Assembly: GCA_964513655.1 (NCBI GenBank)
Contig: CAZENQ010000090.1
Span: 1-13,199, forward strand
Reading direction: 5' to 3'
Origin: G020350405 sp964513655
GTDB lineage: Bacteria > Planctomycetota > Phycisphaerae > Sedimentisphaerales > Anaerobacaceae
DNA length: 13,199 nucleotides
Both the position numbers and the translations under genes were made by a program. The first letter of the stretch is position 1; every line of letters starts with the position of its first letter. Shown here piece by piece: positions 1-5,670 of the stretch. The notes beneath the pieces were generated by a model. The model was given only the letters and a program-made list of their open reading frames with translations, was not told the origin of the DNA and did no database searches.

Positions 1-2
1 AT

Positions 3-182
3 ATGAGAATTCGACCACAGACAATACTGTTGATGATGTTGGCTGGTTGGGTAAACCGGCATCAACAAGATGAAAAAGAGTATTTGAAAACTGAAAATAA
101 GATACTCCGGGAAAAGTTAGGAAGAAAGCGAATTCTTCTCAATGATGAACAGCGTAAGAAACTGGCGGTGTGGGGGTTTTAG
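3..182 (+). pseudogene. Truncated integrase/transposase N-terminus (remnant)
   Basis: The frame reads 59 codons. It opens with a hydrophobic stretch (LLMMLAGWVNRHQQ), runs through an EYLKTENKILREKLG leucine-zipper-like helix and ends in RILLNDEQRKKLAV before a stop. This pattern is the N-terminus of a widespread integrase-core (DDE) transposase family, in which it is followed by an HTH and an rve catalytic domain of some 250-300 residues. Here everything after the 'QRKKLAV' segment is missing: the frame turns to WGF-stop and the following DNA is G-rich spacer with no catalytic D-D-E region. The left edge of the window lies at the start, so the true start codon may be outside. The recognition comes from memory of the family's N-terminal pattern. 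An unrelated small coiled-coil ORF is possible but less likely. Confidence 0.6.
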
Positions 183-211
183 GGGGGAAATTGCAGAGCG
201 GCGGGAAATTA

Positions 212-235
212 GGGGTTGGGGGCGAGGGGTTAGGG
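212..235 (+). other. G-quadruplex-type motif
   Basis: Four G-runs of 4, 5, 4 and 3 are separated by loops TT, CGA and TTA on the plus strand. The lead-in AATTAGGGGTTGGGGG recurs at about 2082-2097, so this is also an interspersed repeat unit. Whether it folds in vivo is unknown. Confidence 0.5.
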
Positions 236-297
236 ATTAGCAGGAAAATCAAAGATTAAAAATCAAAATGCAAAGATACATTGCAAAAATTAAAACT

Positions 298-337
298 GGA
301 TTCCTGCTCCCTAAGGGATAAACTGCGCTGGGACAGG
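298..337. repeat. Degenerate GGATTCC palindrome with nested mini-hairpin
   Basis: GGATTCCTGC is followed by CTCCCTAAGGGATAAA and then a decayed right arm (GCGCTGGGACAGG). The layout matches the better-preserved copy at 11474-11513, where GGATTCCCGC is followed by CTCCCCAGGGGATAAA and GCGGGAATGACA. An A-rich tract precedes it, as it does at 10022. Confidence 0.5.
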
Positions 338-394
338 CGGGGTAAAGGCAGGCAAGAGGAAAAAATGAAAATATACAAAAAATGTTGAAGATGG

Positions 395-430
395 CCCCCT
401 TAGAGTCCGTGGGACTCTAGGCAAGGGGGG
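395..430. repeat. Strong hairpin
   Basis: CCCCCTT (395-401) pairs with AAGGGGG (423-429) and AGAGTCC (402-408) pairs with GGACTCT (412-418). This gives a 14-bp stem with a four-base bulge (AGGC, 419-422) and a 3-base loop. It directly abuts the inverted repeat at 431. No T-run follows immediately, so it is not a clear terminator. It could be a terminator-like element for upstream transcripts or the end of a miniature mobile element. Confidence 0.6.
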
Positions 431-488
431 CACGTAAGTGATTTTTTTTTAAAAAAGAAGAAAAAGTTCTTGAAGGGACACTTACGTG
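431..488. repeat. 10-bp inverted repeat CACGTAAGTG / CACTTACGTG
   Basis: CACGTAAGTG (431-440) and its exact reverse complement CACTTACGTG (479-488) bracket a T9-A6 tract. Each arm is itself partly palindromic (CAC....GTG), as many dimeric repressor sites are. The right arm lies in the spacer of the promoter at 470-497. It could be an operator pair (centres 48 bp apart) or the ends of a small transposon-derived element. Confidence 0.6.
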
Positions 489-497
489 GGATATAAT
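470..497 (+). promoter_or_regulatory. Sigma70-like promoter upstream of lipoprotein gene
   Basis: TTGAAG (470-475), a 16-base spacer and a perfect TATAAT (492-497). An A-rich tract at 451-465 sits where an UP element would lie. The first gene downstream starts at 704, so the transcript would carry a leader of about 200 bases. The inverted-repeat arm at 479-488 overlaps the spacer, which suggests regulation. Confidence 0.6.
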
Positions 498-703
498 TTG
501 CATCGAGTAAGTAGGATATACCGCAAGTCGTATTTGGCGGGAATTTTTAGTTTTGGTTGTTTAATAAGGCGCGGGCTTTTTGTGCTGTGAAAGGAGGTGT
601 GCGTAAAGTTATTGATTTGGAAGGCGCAGAGAAAATGCGATTCGTGTGTGTTATTGTTAAAGTATAAACTGCAAATATGGATTTGTTTTAAGGAGAGAGC
701 GCA

Positions 704-1516
704 ATGTCAAGAAAGCTTATGATGTGTGAGAGAGTGTTTGTACTTTTATGTTGTTCGTCATTTCTTGCAGGATGCACATCGATTTGCGCCATTAGAGGTG
801 TGAGTTCCCAGAACTTAAGAAATGCCCAAGCAATAGATAAGAATATTGAGGCTCTAATTTCAGTCAGCGACATGTCAGTAAAGTTCACGGTCAACAGAAT
901 ATGGGTGCAGGATAATGTGACTTTAATAGATAACTTATTAAACGAACGGCGTAGTTACAAGCAGGCGTCGGACCCAGGCAAAACGTTGAGGACAAAAATA
1001 GATGACGAGGCAAAAAGGTTAATTGAGATATTGAATGAAAAACCGGCGGAGACTAAAGAGGGCTTTATACAAAAGGAAAGGCTTAGAGTACCACTTGCGG
1101 CGGCCGCTGCGTTTGATGAAGGAGTGACGAGTGAGATTGCATCTGTAGTTGCGGATGAAGTATATAATATATACCGCAGTGATTTGTTAGAAGGGCACGA
1201 GAGGCAATTGAAAGCACAAGCAACGTTATCTCAATTTAAAACAATACAGGAGAACAAAGAGGTCAAGGATGACATTTTAGAATCGTATGAATTCCTACGC
1301 AGTGTAATACTGGAACAAAAAGGTAACTATGTGGATTTAGCCAGTCAACTGGATTCAGCCGCACAGGGAGGAGCTTCCGCCGCGACAATACTCAGGGGTG
1401 TCACGGAGAACCAAACACTGATTGAATCAATAGCAACTGTGGTTCTCAACCGCACCAATAATGAGAAGCGAGCGAAAGCTGCTCGAGAGTTGTTAGAAAG
1501 AGTAAAGAAAGAGTAA
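704..1516 (+). CDS. Predicted lipoprotein of unknown function
   Basis: A 270-aa protein preceded by a good Shine-Dalgarno (AGGAG at 691-695, 8 bases before ATG). It has a signal peptide with a basic start (MSRK), a hydrophobic core and a lipobox L21-A22-G23-C24, so it should be cut before Cys24 and lipid-anchored. The mature part is almost wholly hydrophilic and predicted helical, rich in E, K, R, A and Q, with stretches typical of coiled coils (about 80-130, 160-210 and 245-270). It has no further membrane segment, and I see no enzymatic motif. I do not recognise the family. A 57-base gap separates it from the small gene at 1574, so the two are probably co-transcribed from the promoter at 470-497. 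Codon use is more A/T-rich than in the neighbouring glycosidase, in keeping with a separate origin. A structural or periplasmic helical-bundle role is plausible but unproven. Confidence 0.8.
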   Translation: MSRKLMMCERVFVLLCCSSFLAGCTSICAIRGVSSQNLRNAQAIDKNIEALISVSDMSVKFTVNRIWVQDNVTLIDNLLNERRSYKQASDPGKTLRTKIDDEAKRLIEILNEKPAETKEGFIQKERLRVPLAAAAAFDEGVTSEIASVVADEVYNIYRSDLLEGHERQLKAQATLSQFKTIQENKEVKDDILESYEFLRSVILEQKGNYVDLASQLDSAAQGGASAATILRGVTENQTLIESIATVVLNRTNNEKRAKAARELLERVKKE

Positions 1517-1573
1517 GAAGCTTTAGACTTCTGATGGAAATGTAGTCACTTTAATTATTAGAAGGAATATCCA

Positions 1574-1924
1574 ATGAGTGAATATGAAAAATTTATTGAT
1601 GGACTAAGCGAGGAACAAAGGAACAGGATTATAGCATTGTGCTCAACAATATCAATGCAGGCGGAGTTAATTGACCATCTAATAGTTATGCTAAATGTCA
1701 AACGTGCAGGAGATGCATTAAGTTACAGGGTTACAGGTGGGCTGACTTTAGAAAAGTTAGCGGTTGCATTAAACAATCCGCCTGTTAGAGGGCCAACGGG
1801 GGATGAAGTTAAAGCGGCGATTAAAGAGATGAATGATAATGTTCAGGGCGCGAAGGAGGCTAAAGAAGTTTTGGACACGATTTTAGAATTTGCCATGAAG
1901 GTTGCTCCATTAGTACTGGTGTAA
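1574..1924 (+). CDS. Small hypothetical protein, partner of the lipoprotein gene
   Basis: A 116-aa protein with AAGGA (1562-1566) seven bases before ATG. It has no signal peptide. Helical segments at 1-45 (EEQRNRIIALCSTI...) lead to a short conserved-looking G/P segment (RVTGGLTLEKLA, NNPPVRGPTGDEV, about 53-77), then an amphipathic helix (about 78-102) and a hydrophobic C-terminus (VLDTILEFAMKVAPLVLV, 99-116) that could touch a membrane or a partner. I do not recognise a family. It lies 57 bases behind the lipoprotein gene on the same strand, which suggests one operon. No terminator was found, although a T8 run lies at 1936-1942. Function is unknown. Confidence 0.75.
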   Translation: MSEYEKFIDGLSEEQRNRIIALCSTISMQAELIDHLIVMLNVKRAGDALSYRVTGGLTLEKLAVALNNPPVRGPTGDEVKAAIKEMNDNVQGAKEAKEVLDTILEFAMKVAPLVLV

Positions 1925-1954
1925 AATTAGGTAGCTTTTTTTCAAAAGAAGGGT

Positions 1955-2083
1955 TTGGGTGAAGGTGTATTAAAGGTTGGCCGCTCCGTGGCAGTGGCAG
2001 AAAGATGGGTGAAGCAATGGCAGAACGATCGGAGCGGTAATTGGGGTGAATTACTAGGCGGAGTAGGGTACGGAGGCAAATAA
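1955..2083 (+). CDS. Possible small ORF or gene remnant
   Basis: In the same frame as the 1574-1924 gene, after two stops (1922-1924 and 1928-1930), an open stretch runs to a TAA at 2081-2083. It reads protein-like (AVAERWVKQWQNDRSGNWG then ELLGGVGYGGK). The only upstream starts are TTG at 1955 and GTG at 1988 or 1994, and none has a good ribosome site. It may be the 3' end of a decayed gene, a short third member of the unit, or chance. It overlaps the inverted repeat at 1981-2037. Confidence 0.25.
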   Translation: MGEGVLKVGRSVAVAERWVKQWQNDRSGNWGELLGGVGYGGK

Positions 2084-2086
2084 TTA

Positions 2087-2168
2087 GGGGTTGGGGGTTA
2101 GGGGGTCGAAAAAAACTGGTTGACGGGATGAGGGGAAAAAATGAGGGATGAGGGGCGAGGGGTGAGGG
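2087..2168 (+). other. G-rich repeat tract with quadruplex-type motif
   Basis: The tract begins with GGGG-TT-GGGGG-TTA-GGGGG (2087-2105). It continues with GGGATGAGGGG twice (2124-2134 and 2145-2155) and ends in a four-run motif at 2145-2168 (runs of 3, 4, 4 and 3, loops ATGA, CGA, TGA). The last motif ends 15 bases before the -35 box of the glycosidase promoter. Confidence 0.5.
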
Positions 2169-2183
2169 AGGTGGAAAAAGAAG

Positions 2184-2211
2184 TTGACGCTCGATAAAGT
2201 GTGGATATAAT
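2184..2211 (+). promoter_or_regulatory. Sigma70-like promoter of the glycosidase gene
   Basis: TTGACG (2184-2189), a 16-base spacer and TATAAT (2206-2211): five of six and six of six matches to consensus. Transcription would start near 2218 and give a leader of about 90 bases before the ATG at 2312. Confidence 0.65.
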
Positions 2212-2311
2212 TGGCTTAAAGTTGGCAGTGGGATAGACACCCGGGGCGGTAATCAGCGAGCTGCGGTAGAGATATGTGTTTAATTATTTTTTTCTGAAAG
2301 TGAGGGACAAA

Positions 2312-4861
2312 ATGAAAAGCAGAGCGTGGAGCGTGATAATTTGTGTTGTGATAATAGCAAGTGTGGGGGCAGGGAACGCAGCAGGCATATCGGGGGAAAG
2401 TGGCACGGCTGAATTGGCAATGAGGTGGCTGGAGGAGGGATTAGACGGTATTGATTCGGTTTCCATCAAGTCCGGGGGATTTCCGTTCCAGATAAGCGGG
2501 AGCAAGTTCCTTCTTAACGGTGAAGAGGTTTTTCTGAGTATTATAGGTTACTCACCACTGCAGCCGGAGCAGGATTGGGATGGTAGAATTGACGCTGGTC
2601 GAATAAGAGACGATTTGCGTCGGCTGCGTGACTATCAAGGCGGTACGGAACCTGTGGTGCTGCGGGTTTACCCCGGGCCTACGGCGATAGACCCCAACCG
2701 TAGGATTCCGAAGTTTTTTTACGATGAGGTACGGAAACTTGGTTTTTGGGTCATCCGGGATATTTATTTCGACCATAGTTTTTGTGATGCCAATTATGTC
2801 GAGAATGGACAGGAGATAATCGAGCATGCGATTGCAGAAGTGAACGCAGCTGACGCGTTCGATGTTATATTTTCGTGGGAGATTGGAAACGAGTTTGTGG
2901 CGGATGCGGGGAAGTGCATGTGGGCGAGTAATATTAAATCCTTCGTGGAAGATATGTGCGGTTACATAAAGCAGGAAGTTAATGAGGTTGCGGATGGAGG
3001 TGTTTCAGATTGGGTGAGCTGGGGTGCGTCAATCCGTCACGATGAACTCTGGACGGAGGATGAGTTGCCAGTGCTGCCGGATTGCTTAGATTACGTGAGC
3101 TACAACGTGTACAGCTACGAACCGGCGCGTATACGTGACCATCAAGCAGGTCCGGTTACGGGGACGCCTTACCAGGGATATCTGGCGGCATTGAAGGCGG
3201 AGCATCCGAACCAGCCATTAGTGATTACGGAGATGGGTCTGTCAGACAGCGGAATACCTGCCCCAAACAGCGACCATGAGCGATTTCATCCATGGTATCC
3301 TGCCTACCGCAAAGGAGGCCTTAGTTCGGAACAGGTTGCAGAGGGGCTGGCGGAGAGGTACTGGGATGCGCGTTTGCTCCGTGATGTGAATGACGCGAAT
3401 ATAGTTATAGCAGGGCTTTCGATATTTGAGTGGAATGACGAATGGTGGAAGGCCGGGAATAAAAACAGCCAATCCAACTATCCGGAGGAACACTTTGGTT
3501 TGGGCTATTTTGCGGAGGATGCGAACCTTGGCAGATACCAGTTGCGTTACAAACTGCAGCAGGAAGTGATTCGGGACCTGTACACGCTTAAGTTTGATAA
3601 TGACGCTAATATCATTGAAAGCGTAGTTGCAGATTCTAATGCTTTGGGGGTTGATGCAAACACATGGGTCCATGCGGTGGTGTCTGATTCAGCGGCGAAG
3701 CCGGTGCGCTTGCGGTGGGAGGCGAGCAGGGGATATATCATCGGGGACCCGAACGCAGTCTATGATGCGAACCGATTGGGTGAGCCGAACAGTGTGAAGT
3801 TCTATTCTGGTAAGACGTGGTTGGGGCCGGCGAGGATAACGGTGGCGGGTGTTGACGCAAACGGCAACGTGGGGACGGGTACAACGACGATTAATATCGA
3901 GACATCAGAGCCAAACGGGATTGAGATACTAACTTTTGGTGACCGAAAGTCTTCGGGGCGAGTTCACAATGTGGATTTAGACAAGTATAAGTTGGCATGT
4001 TACCTTCTGGACTGGCGAAATAAGCTGGTTGCGAAGCCTTATTTTGCCATGAAGTCTATATGGATCAACGATGAAGGATACTGGTGGACGCCGGCCTGGA
4101 GAGGCCCCGATGATGAGCTCTTTTGTTGGCTGGTTCCGAGGTCATTGGAACTGCCGGATGAAAGAGACGCGGGCTGGGAACCAAACGACTTTATTGCAGA
4201 GGCGAATACAGTGGATAGTAATGACTACAACGATGTGGATAACGATCTAGTGCCGGATTATTGGGAGAAACTATATTTCGGTGCTATCGAAGTGAATGAC
4301 CGATATGATGACCCGGATGGGGATATGGGCAACAATCTGGAAGAATTTCTGACGGGTACAAATCCCGAGGATGCCAACGATGATGATAATGATGGCCTTT
4401 GGGACAACTGGGAGCGGCATTTCTTCGGAGATGTAAATTTCTATGATGCGAATCATAATCCTGACGGTGACAAGTTAAACAACCTTGAGGAAGAGGATGC
4501 TAATGTTGGGACTCATCCCTGCAGGGTCTCACATGACAAGGACCGGGACGGGTTGCCGGACATGTGGGAGCTGAGATGGTTTAGCGGTCCTGATATGAAT
4601 GATACGAATAATCCTGACGGAGACTGTTTTACAAATCTTGATGAGTATGAGCTTGGGCTGGACCCTACGAGCAGGATGGGCGACCTGAATGTGGACTGCG
4701 ACATTAATCTGATTGATTTTGAGCTGTTTGCTTCGCGTTGGAAAGATGTTGGTTGTAATGAGCCGGAGTGGTGTGGCTGGGCCGATGTGGATAGGGATGG
4801 GAAGGTTGACTTCCTTGATTTGGACTTGTTATGCGAGAACTGGCTGCGAAGTCTGTGGTAA
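2312..4861 (+). CDS. Secreted glycoside hydrolase (clan GH-A type) with dockerin-like C-terminus
   Basis: 849 aa from the ATG at 2312, chosen over the ATG at 2276 because GAGG lies 6 bases upstream and a signal peptide (1-24, ending GNAA) begins there. Residues about 50-420 look like a (beta/alpha)8 barrel. It enters with GSKFLLNGEEVFLSIIGY, as GH2/GH5-like enzymes do. The acid/base is likely E194 in WEIGNE and the nucleophile E307 in LVITEMG, 113 residues apart. An Ig-like stretch follows (about 445-535), then a carbohydrate-binding-like domain (about 546-625, YKLACYLLDWRN, KPYFAM, GYWWTPAW). Three D-rich calcium-binding repeats (about 641-788) carry DGLxDxWE and NPDGD signatures. The last 60 residues (790-849) hold two dockerin-type loops (DLNVDCDINLIDF, DVDRDGKVDFLDLD). 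The predicted role is extracellular hydrolysis of a polysaccharide, with tail-mediated surface attachment. The substrate cannot be told. It has its own promoter. Confidence 0.85.
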   Translation: MKSRAWSVIICVVIIASVGAGNAAGISGESGTAELAMRWLEEGLDGIDSVSIKSGGFPFQISGSKFLLNGEEVFLSIIGYSPLQPEQDWDGRIDAGRIRDDLRRLRDYQGGTEPVVLRVYPGPTAIDPNRRIPKFFYDEVRKLGFWVIRDIYFDHSFCDANYVENGQEIIEHAIAEVNAADAFDVIFSWEIGNEFVADAGKCMWASNIKSFVEDMCGYIKQEVNEVADGGVSDWVSWGASIRHDELWTEDELPVLPDCLDYVSYNVYSYEPARIRDHQAGPVTGTPYQGYLAALKAEHPNQPLVITEMGLSDSGIPAPNSDHERFHPWYPAYRKGGLSSEQVAEGLAERYWDARLLRDVNDANIVIAGLSIFEWNDEWWKAGNKNSQSNYPEEHFGLGYFAEDANLGRYQLRYKLQQEVIRDLYTLKFDNDANIIESVVADSNALGVDANTWVHAVVSDSAAKPVRLRWEASRGYIIGDPNAVYDANRLGEPNSVKFYSGKTWLGPARITVAGVDANGNVGTGTTTINIETSEPNGIEILTFGDRKSSGRVHNVDLDKYKLACYLLDWRNKLVAKPYFAMKSIWINDEGYWWTPAWRGPDDELFCWLVPRSLELPDERDAGWEPNDFIAEANTVDSNDYNDVDNDLVPDYWEKLYFGAIEVNDRYDDPDGDMGNNLEEFLTGTNPEDANDDDNDGLWDNWERHFFGDVNFYDANHNPDGDKLNNLEEEDANVGTHPCRVSHDKDRDGLPDMWELRWFSGPDMNDTNNPDGDCFTNLDEYELGLDPTSRMGDLNVDCDINLIDFELFASRWKDVGCNEPEWCGWADVDRDGKVDFLDLDLLCENWLRSLW

Positions 4862-4894
4862 GCAGTCAGAAGCGGAAGTAGAGTAATAGACGGG

Positions 4895-5101
4895 ATGAGT
4901 GAAACTGAGGCAAAACATGAGGGGAAGGAGCGGCGGTTTAGTCAGGAGCAGTACGATATGCTTTTGGATGAGGCCGATGCGAAGGTATCGGTTTTCGACC
5001 ACGGTCTGCTCTACGGAGACGGGGTTTTCGAGGGTATCCGGGTTTATGGGAATGACAGGGTGTTCCTCTCGTGTGCGCCCCCCGGTGAAACCGGGGGCTA
5101 A
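4895..5101 (+). pseudogene. ilvE: Branched-chain amino acid aminotransferase, 5' fragment cut by RAYT element
   Basis: About 58 codons match the N-terminus of class IV pyridoxal-phosphate aminotransferases of the IlvE type. The hallmark VSVFDHGLLYGDGVFEGIR lies at about residues 30-48, followed by VYGNDRVFL. In intact enzymes (about 280-310 aa) this continues into the 'EEHLDRL' helix and, far downstream, the PLP lysine. Here the frame after Leu58 (about 5068) runs into the REP cassette, reads SCAPPGETGG and stops at 5101. No remainder is found downstream: the transposase is followed at once by a different gene. The fragment cannot be active. The start ATG at 4895 has only a weak ribosome site. 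In life the enzyme would make or degrade leucine, isoleucine and valine, so either a second copy exists or the host cannot do this step. Confidence 0.8.
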
Positions 5102-5190
5102 GTACGAACGCCTTTGAAGGCAGGCGTTTTAGGGTGACCCCAAGGACAGGCCTTGGGGCTAACCAAAAACCCCTGAGACGGCCAGGGGTT
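5079..5190 (+). repeat. Four tandem REP hairpins upstream of the RAYT gene
   Basis: Hairpin 1 has CCCCCGGT/ACCGGGGG (5079-5097, loop GAA). Hairpin 2 has AACGCCT/AGGCGTT (5107-5128). Hairpin 3 has CCCCAAGG/CCTTGGGG (5138-5158). Hairpin 4 has AACCCCTG/CAGGGGTT (5168-5190). The stems are 7-8 bp, with different sequences but the same size, and lie 9-10 bases apart. Hairpins 1 and 3 are followed by CTAA, hairpin 4 by AA (GGTTAA) and hairpin 2 by TTAG. Stems that covary while the tail stays similar are what one expects of REP sequences kept by selection. Confidence 0.75.
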
Positions 5191-5202
5191 AAAGGGTGAT
5201 TT

Positions 5203-5655
5203 GTGTTTATGGTCAAGACTTTGGGATATATGGTTACGTGGACGACGTACGGGACGTGGTTGCAGGGGGAGGACAAAGGTTATGTGAAAAATGGAAAGGT
5301 TTTGGGCGAGAGCAGGAATTTGCGCAAATCAAACATTGAGCGGTTATCACAAAAGGCGGTGAGACTTGGAGCGCGAGAAAAGAGAGTTGTGAGAGAGGCG
5401 ATTTTGGAGAAGGCGCGACAAGTTGGGCAGCGTATTTTGGCCATTGCAGTGCATTCGAACCATGTACACATCGTGCTGGATTATGATGAGAGGGGAGTGG
5501 AAAGGCTGGTCAGTCGTTATAAGAACGCGGCGTATTTTGCACTTCGAAAGAATGGGTTTGTGGGGAGGTTGTGGACGAGGGGTTACGATAAGCGATACTG
5601 TTTTGAAGAGAAGGCATTGCAAGACAGAATTGATTATGTGCAGAGGCATGGTTAA
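5203..5655 (+). CDS. REP-associated tyrosine transposase (RAYT, IS200/IS605 Y1 type)
   Basis: A 150-aa single-stranded-DNA transposase of the Y1 HUH family. Its N-terminus, YMVTWTTYGTWLQGEDKGYV, is typical of the family. The metal-binding HUH motif is H87-V-H89 in SNHVHIVL. The nucleophile is probably Y106 in SRYKNAAYF (Y111 is the alternative). LWTRGYDKRYCF (about 124-135) and the C-terminal IDYVQRH helix also fit. The start is GTG 5203, with AGGG 6 bases upstream in the foot of REP hairpin 4; an ATG at 5209 is the alternative. The length is normal for the family, so the gene may be active. RAYTs act on the REP hairpins next to them, and the four hairpins here are presumably its substrate. 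Translation may be affected by hairpin 4, which ends 12 bases before the start. Confidence 0.88.
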   Translation: MFMVKTLGYMVTWTTYGTWLQGEDKGYVKNGKVLGESRNLRKSNIERLSQKAVRLGAREKRVVREAILEKARQVGQRILAIAVHSNHVHIVLDYDERGVERLVSRYKNAAYFALRKNGFVGRLWTRGYDKRYCFEEKALQDRIDYVQRHG

Positions 5656-5670
5656 GAAGGGGAGCGAGAA

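Larger units (their letters stand above)
183..703. other. Spacer with repeats and leader, no supported gene
   Basis: This 521-base stretch contains a G-run motif, an A-rich tract leading into a degenerate palindrome, a strong hairpin, a 10-bp inverted repeat and a promoter (all listed separately). After the promoter there is a ~200-base leader before the lipoprotein gene. The leader contains a very strong Shine-Dalgarno-like AAAGGAGGTG at 590-599, but no convincing ORF at proper spacing follows it. Confidence 0.6.
1925..2311. other. Spacer between the lipoprotein unit and the glycosidase
   Basis: Contains a possible small ORF, an 8-bp inverted repeat (CCGCTCCG at 1981-1988 with CGGAGCGG at 2030-2037), G-rich repeats and the promoter and leader of the glycosidase gene. 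No other gene was found here. Confidence 0.5.
5069..5655 (+). mobile_element. RAYT/REP element (REPtron-like) inserted in the aminotransferase gene
   Basis: The unit consists of four tandem hairpins (5079-5190) and a Y1/HUH transposase gene (5203-5655). The left boundary is set by loss of aminotransferase homology at about 5068. The right boundary is unclear, because the next gene's ribosome site begins directly after the transposase stop. No target duplication is visible, as expected of Y1 transposases. The absence of the aminotransferase 3' part means that insertion was accompanied or followed by a deletion or rearrangement. Confidence 0.7.

Noticed and set aside
212..2168. Idea that G-rich TTAGGG-like tracts are telomeric
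   Set aside because: The runs are irregular, scattered between genes and not at an end.
1860..2240. 126-codon minus frame
   Set aside because: Its Pro/Ser-rich product comes from reading the G-rich repeats backwards, and it overlaps the end of a real gene.
5050..5060. GGGAATGACAGGG-like string inside the aminotransferase fragment
   Set aside because: It matches the tail of the GGATTCCCGC repeat but codes for the conserved VYGNDR segment and has no left arm, so it is chance.
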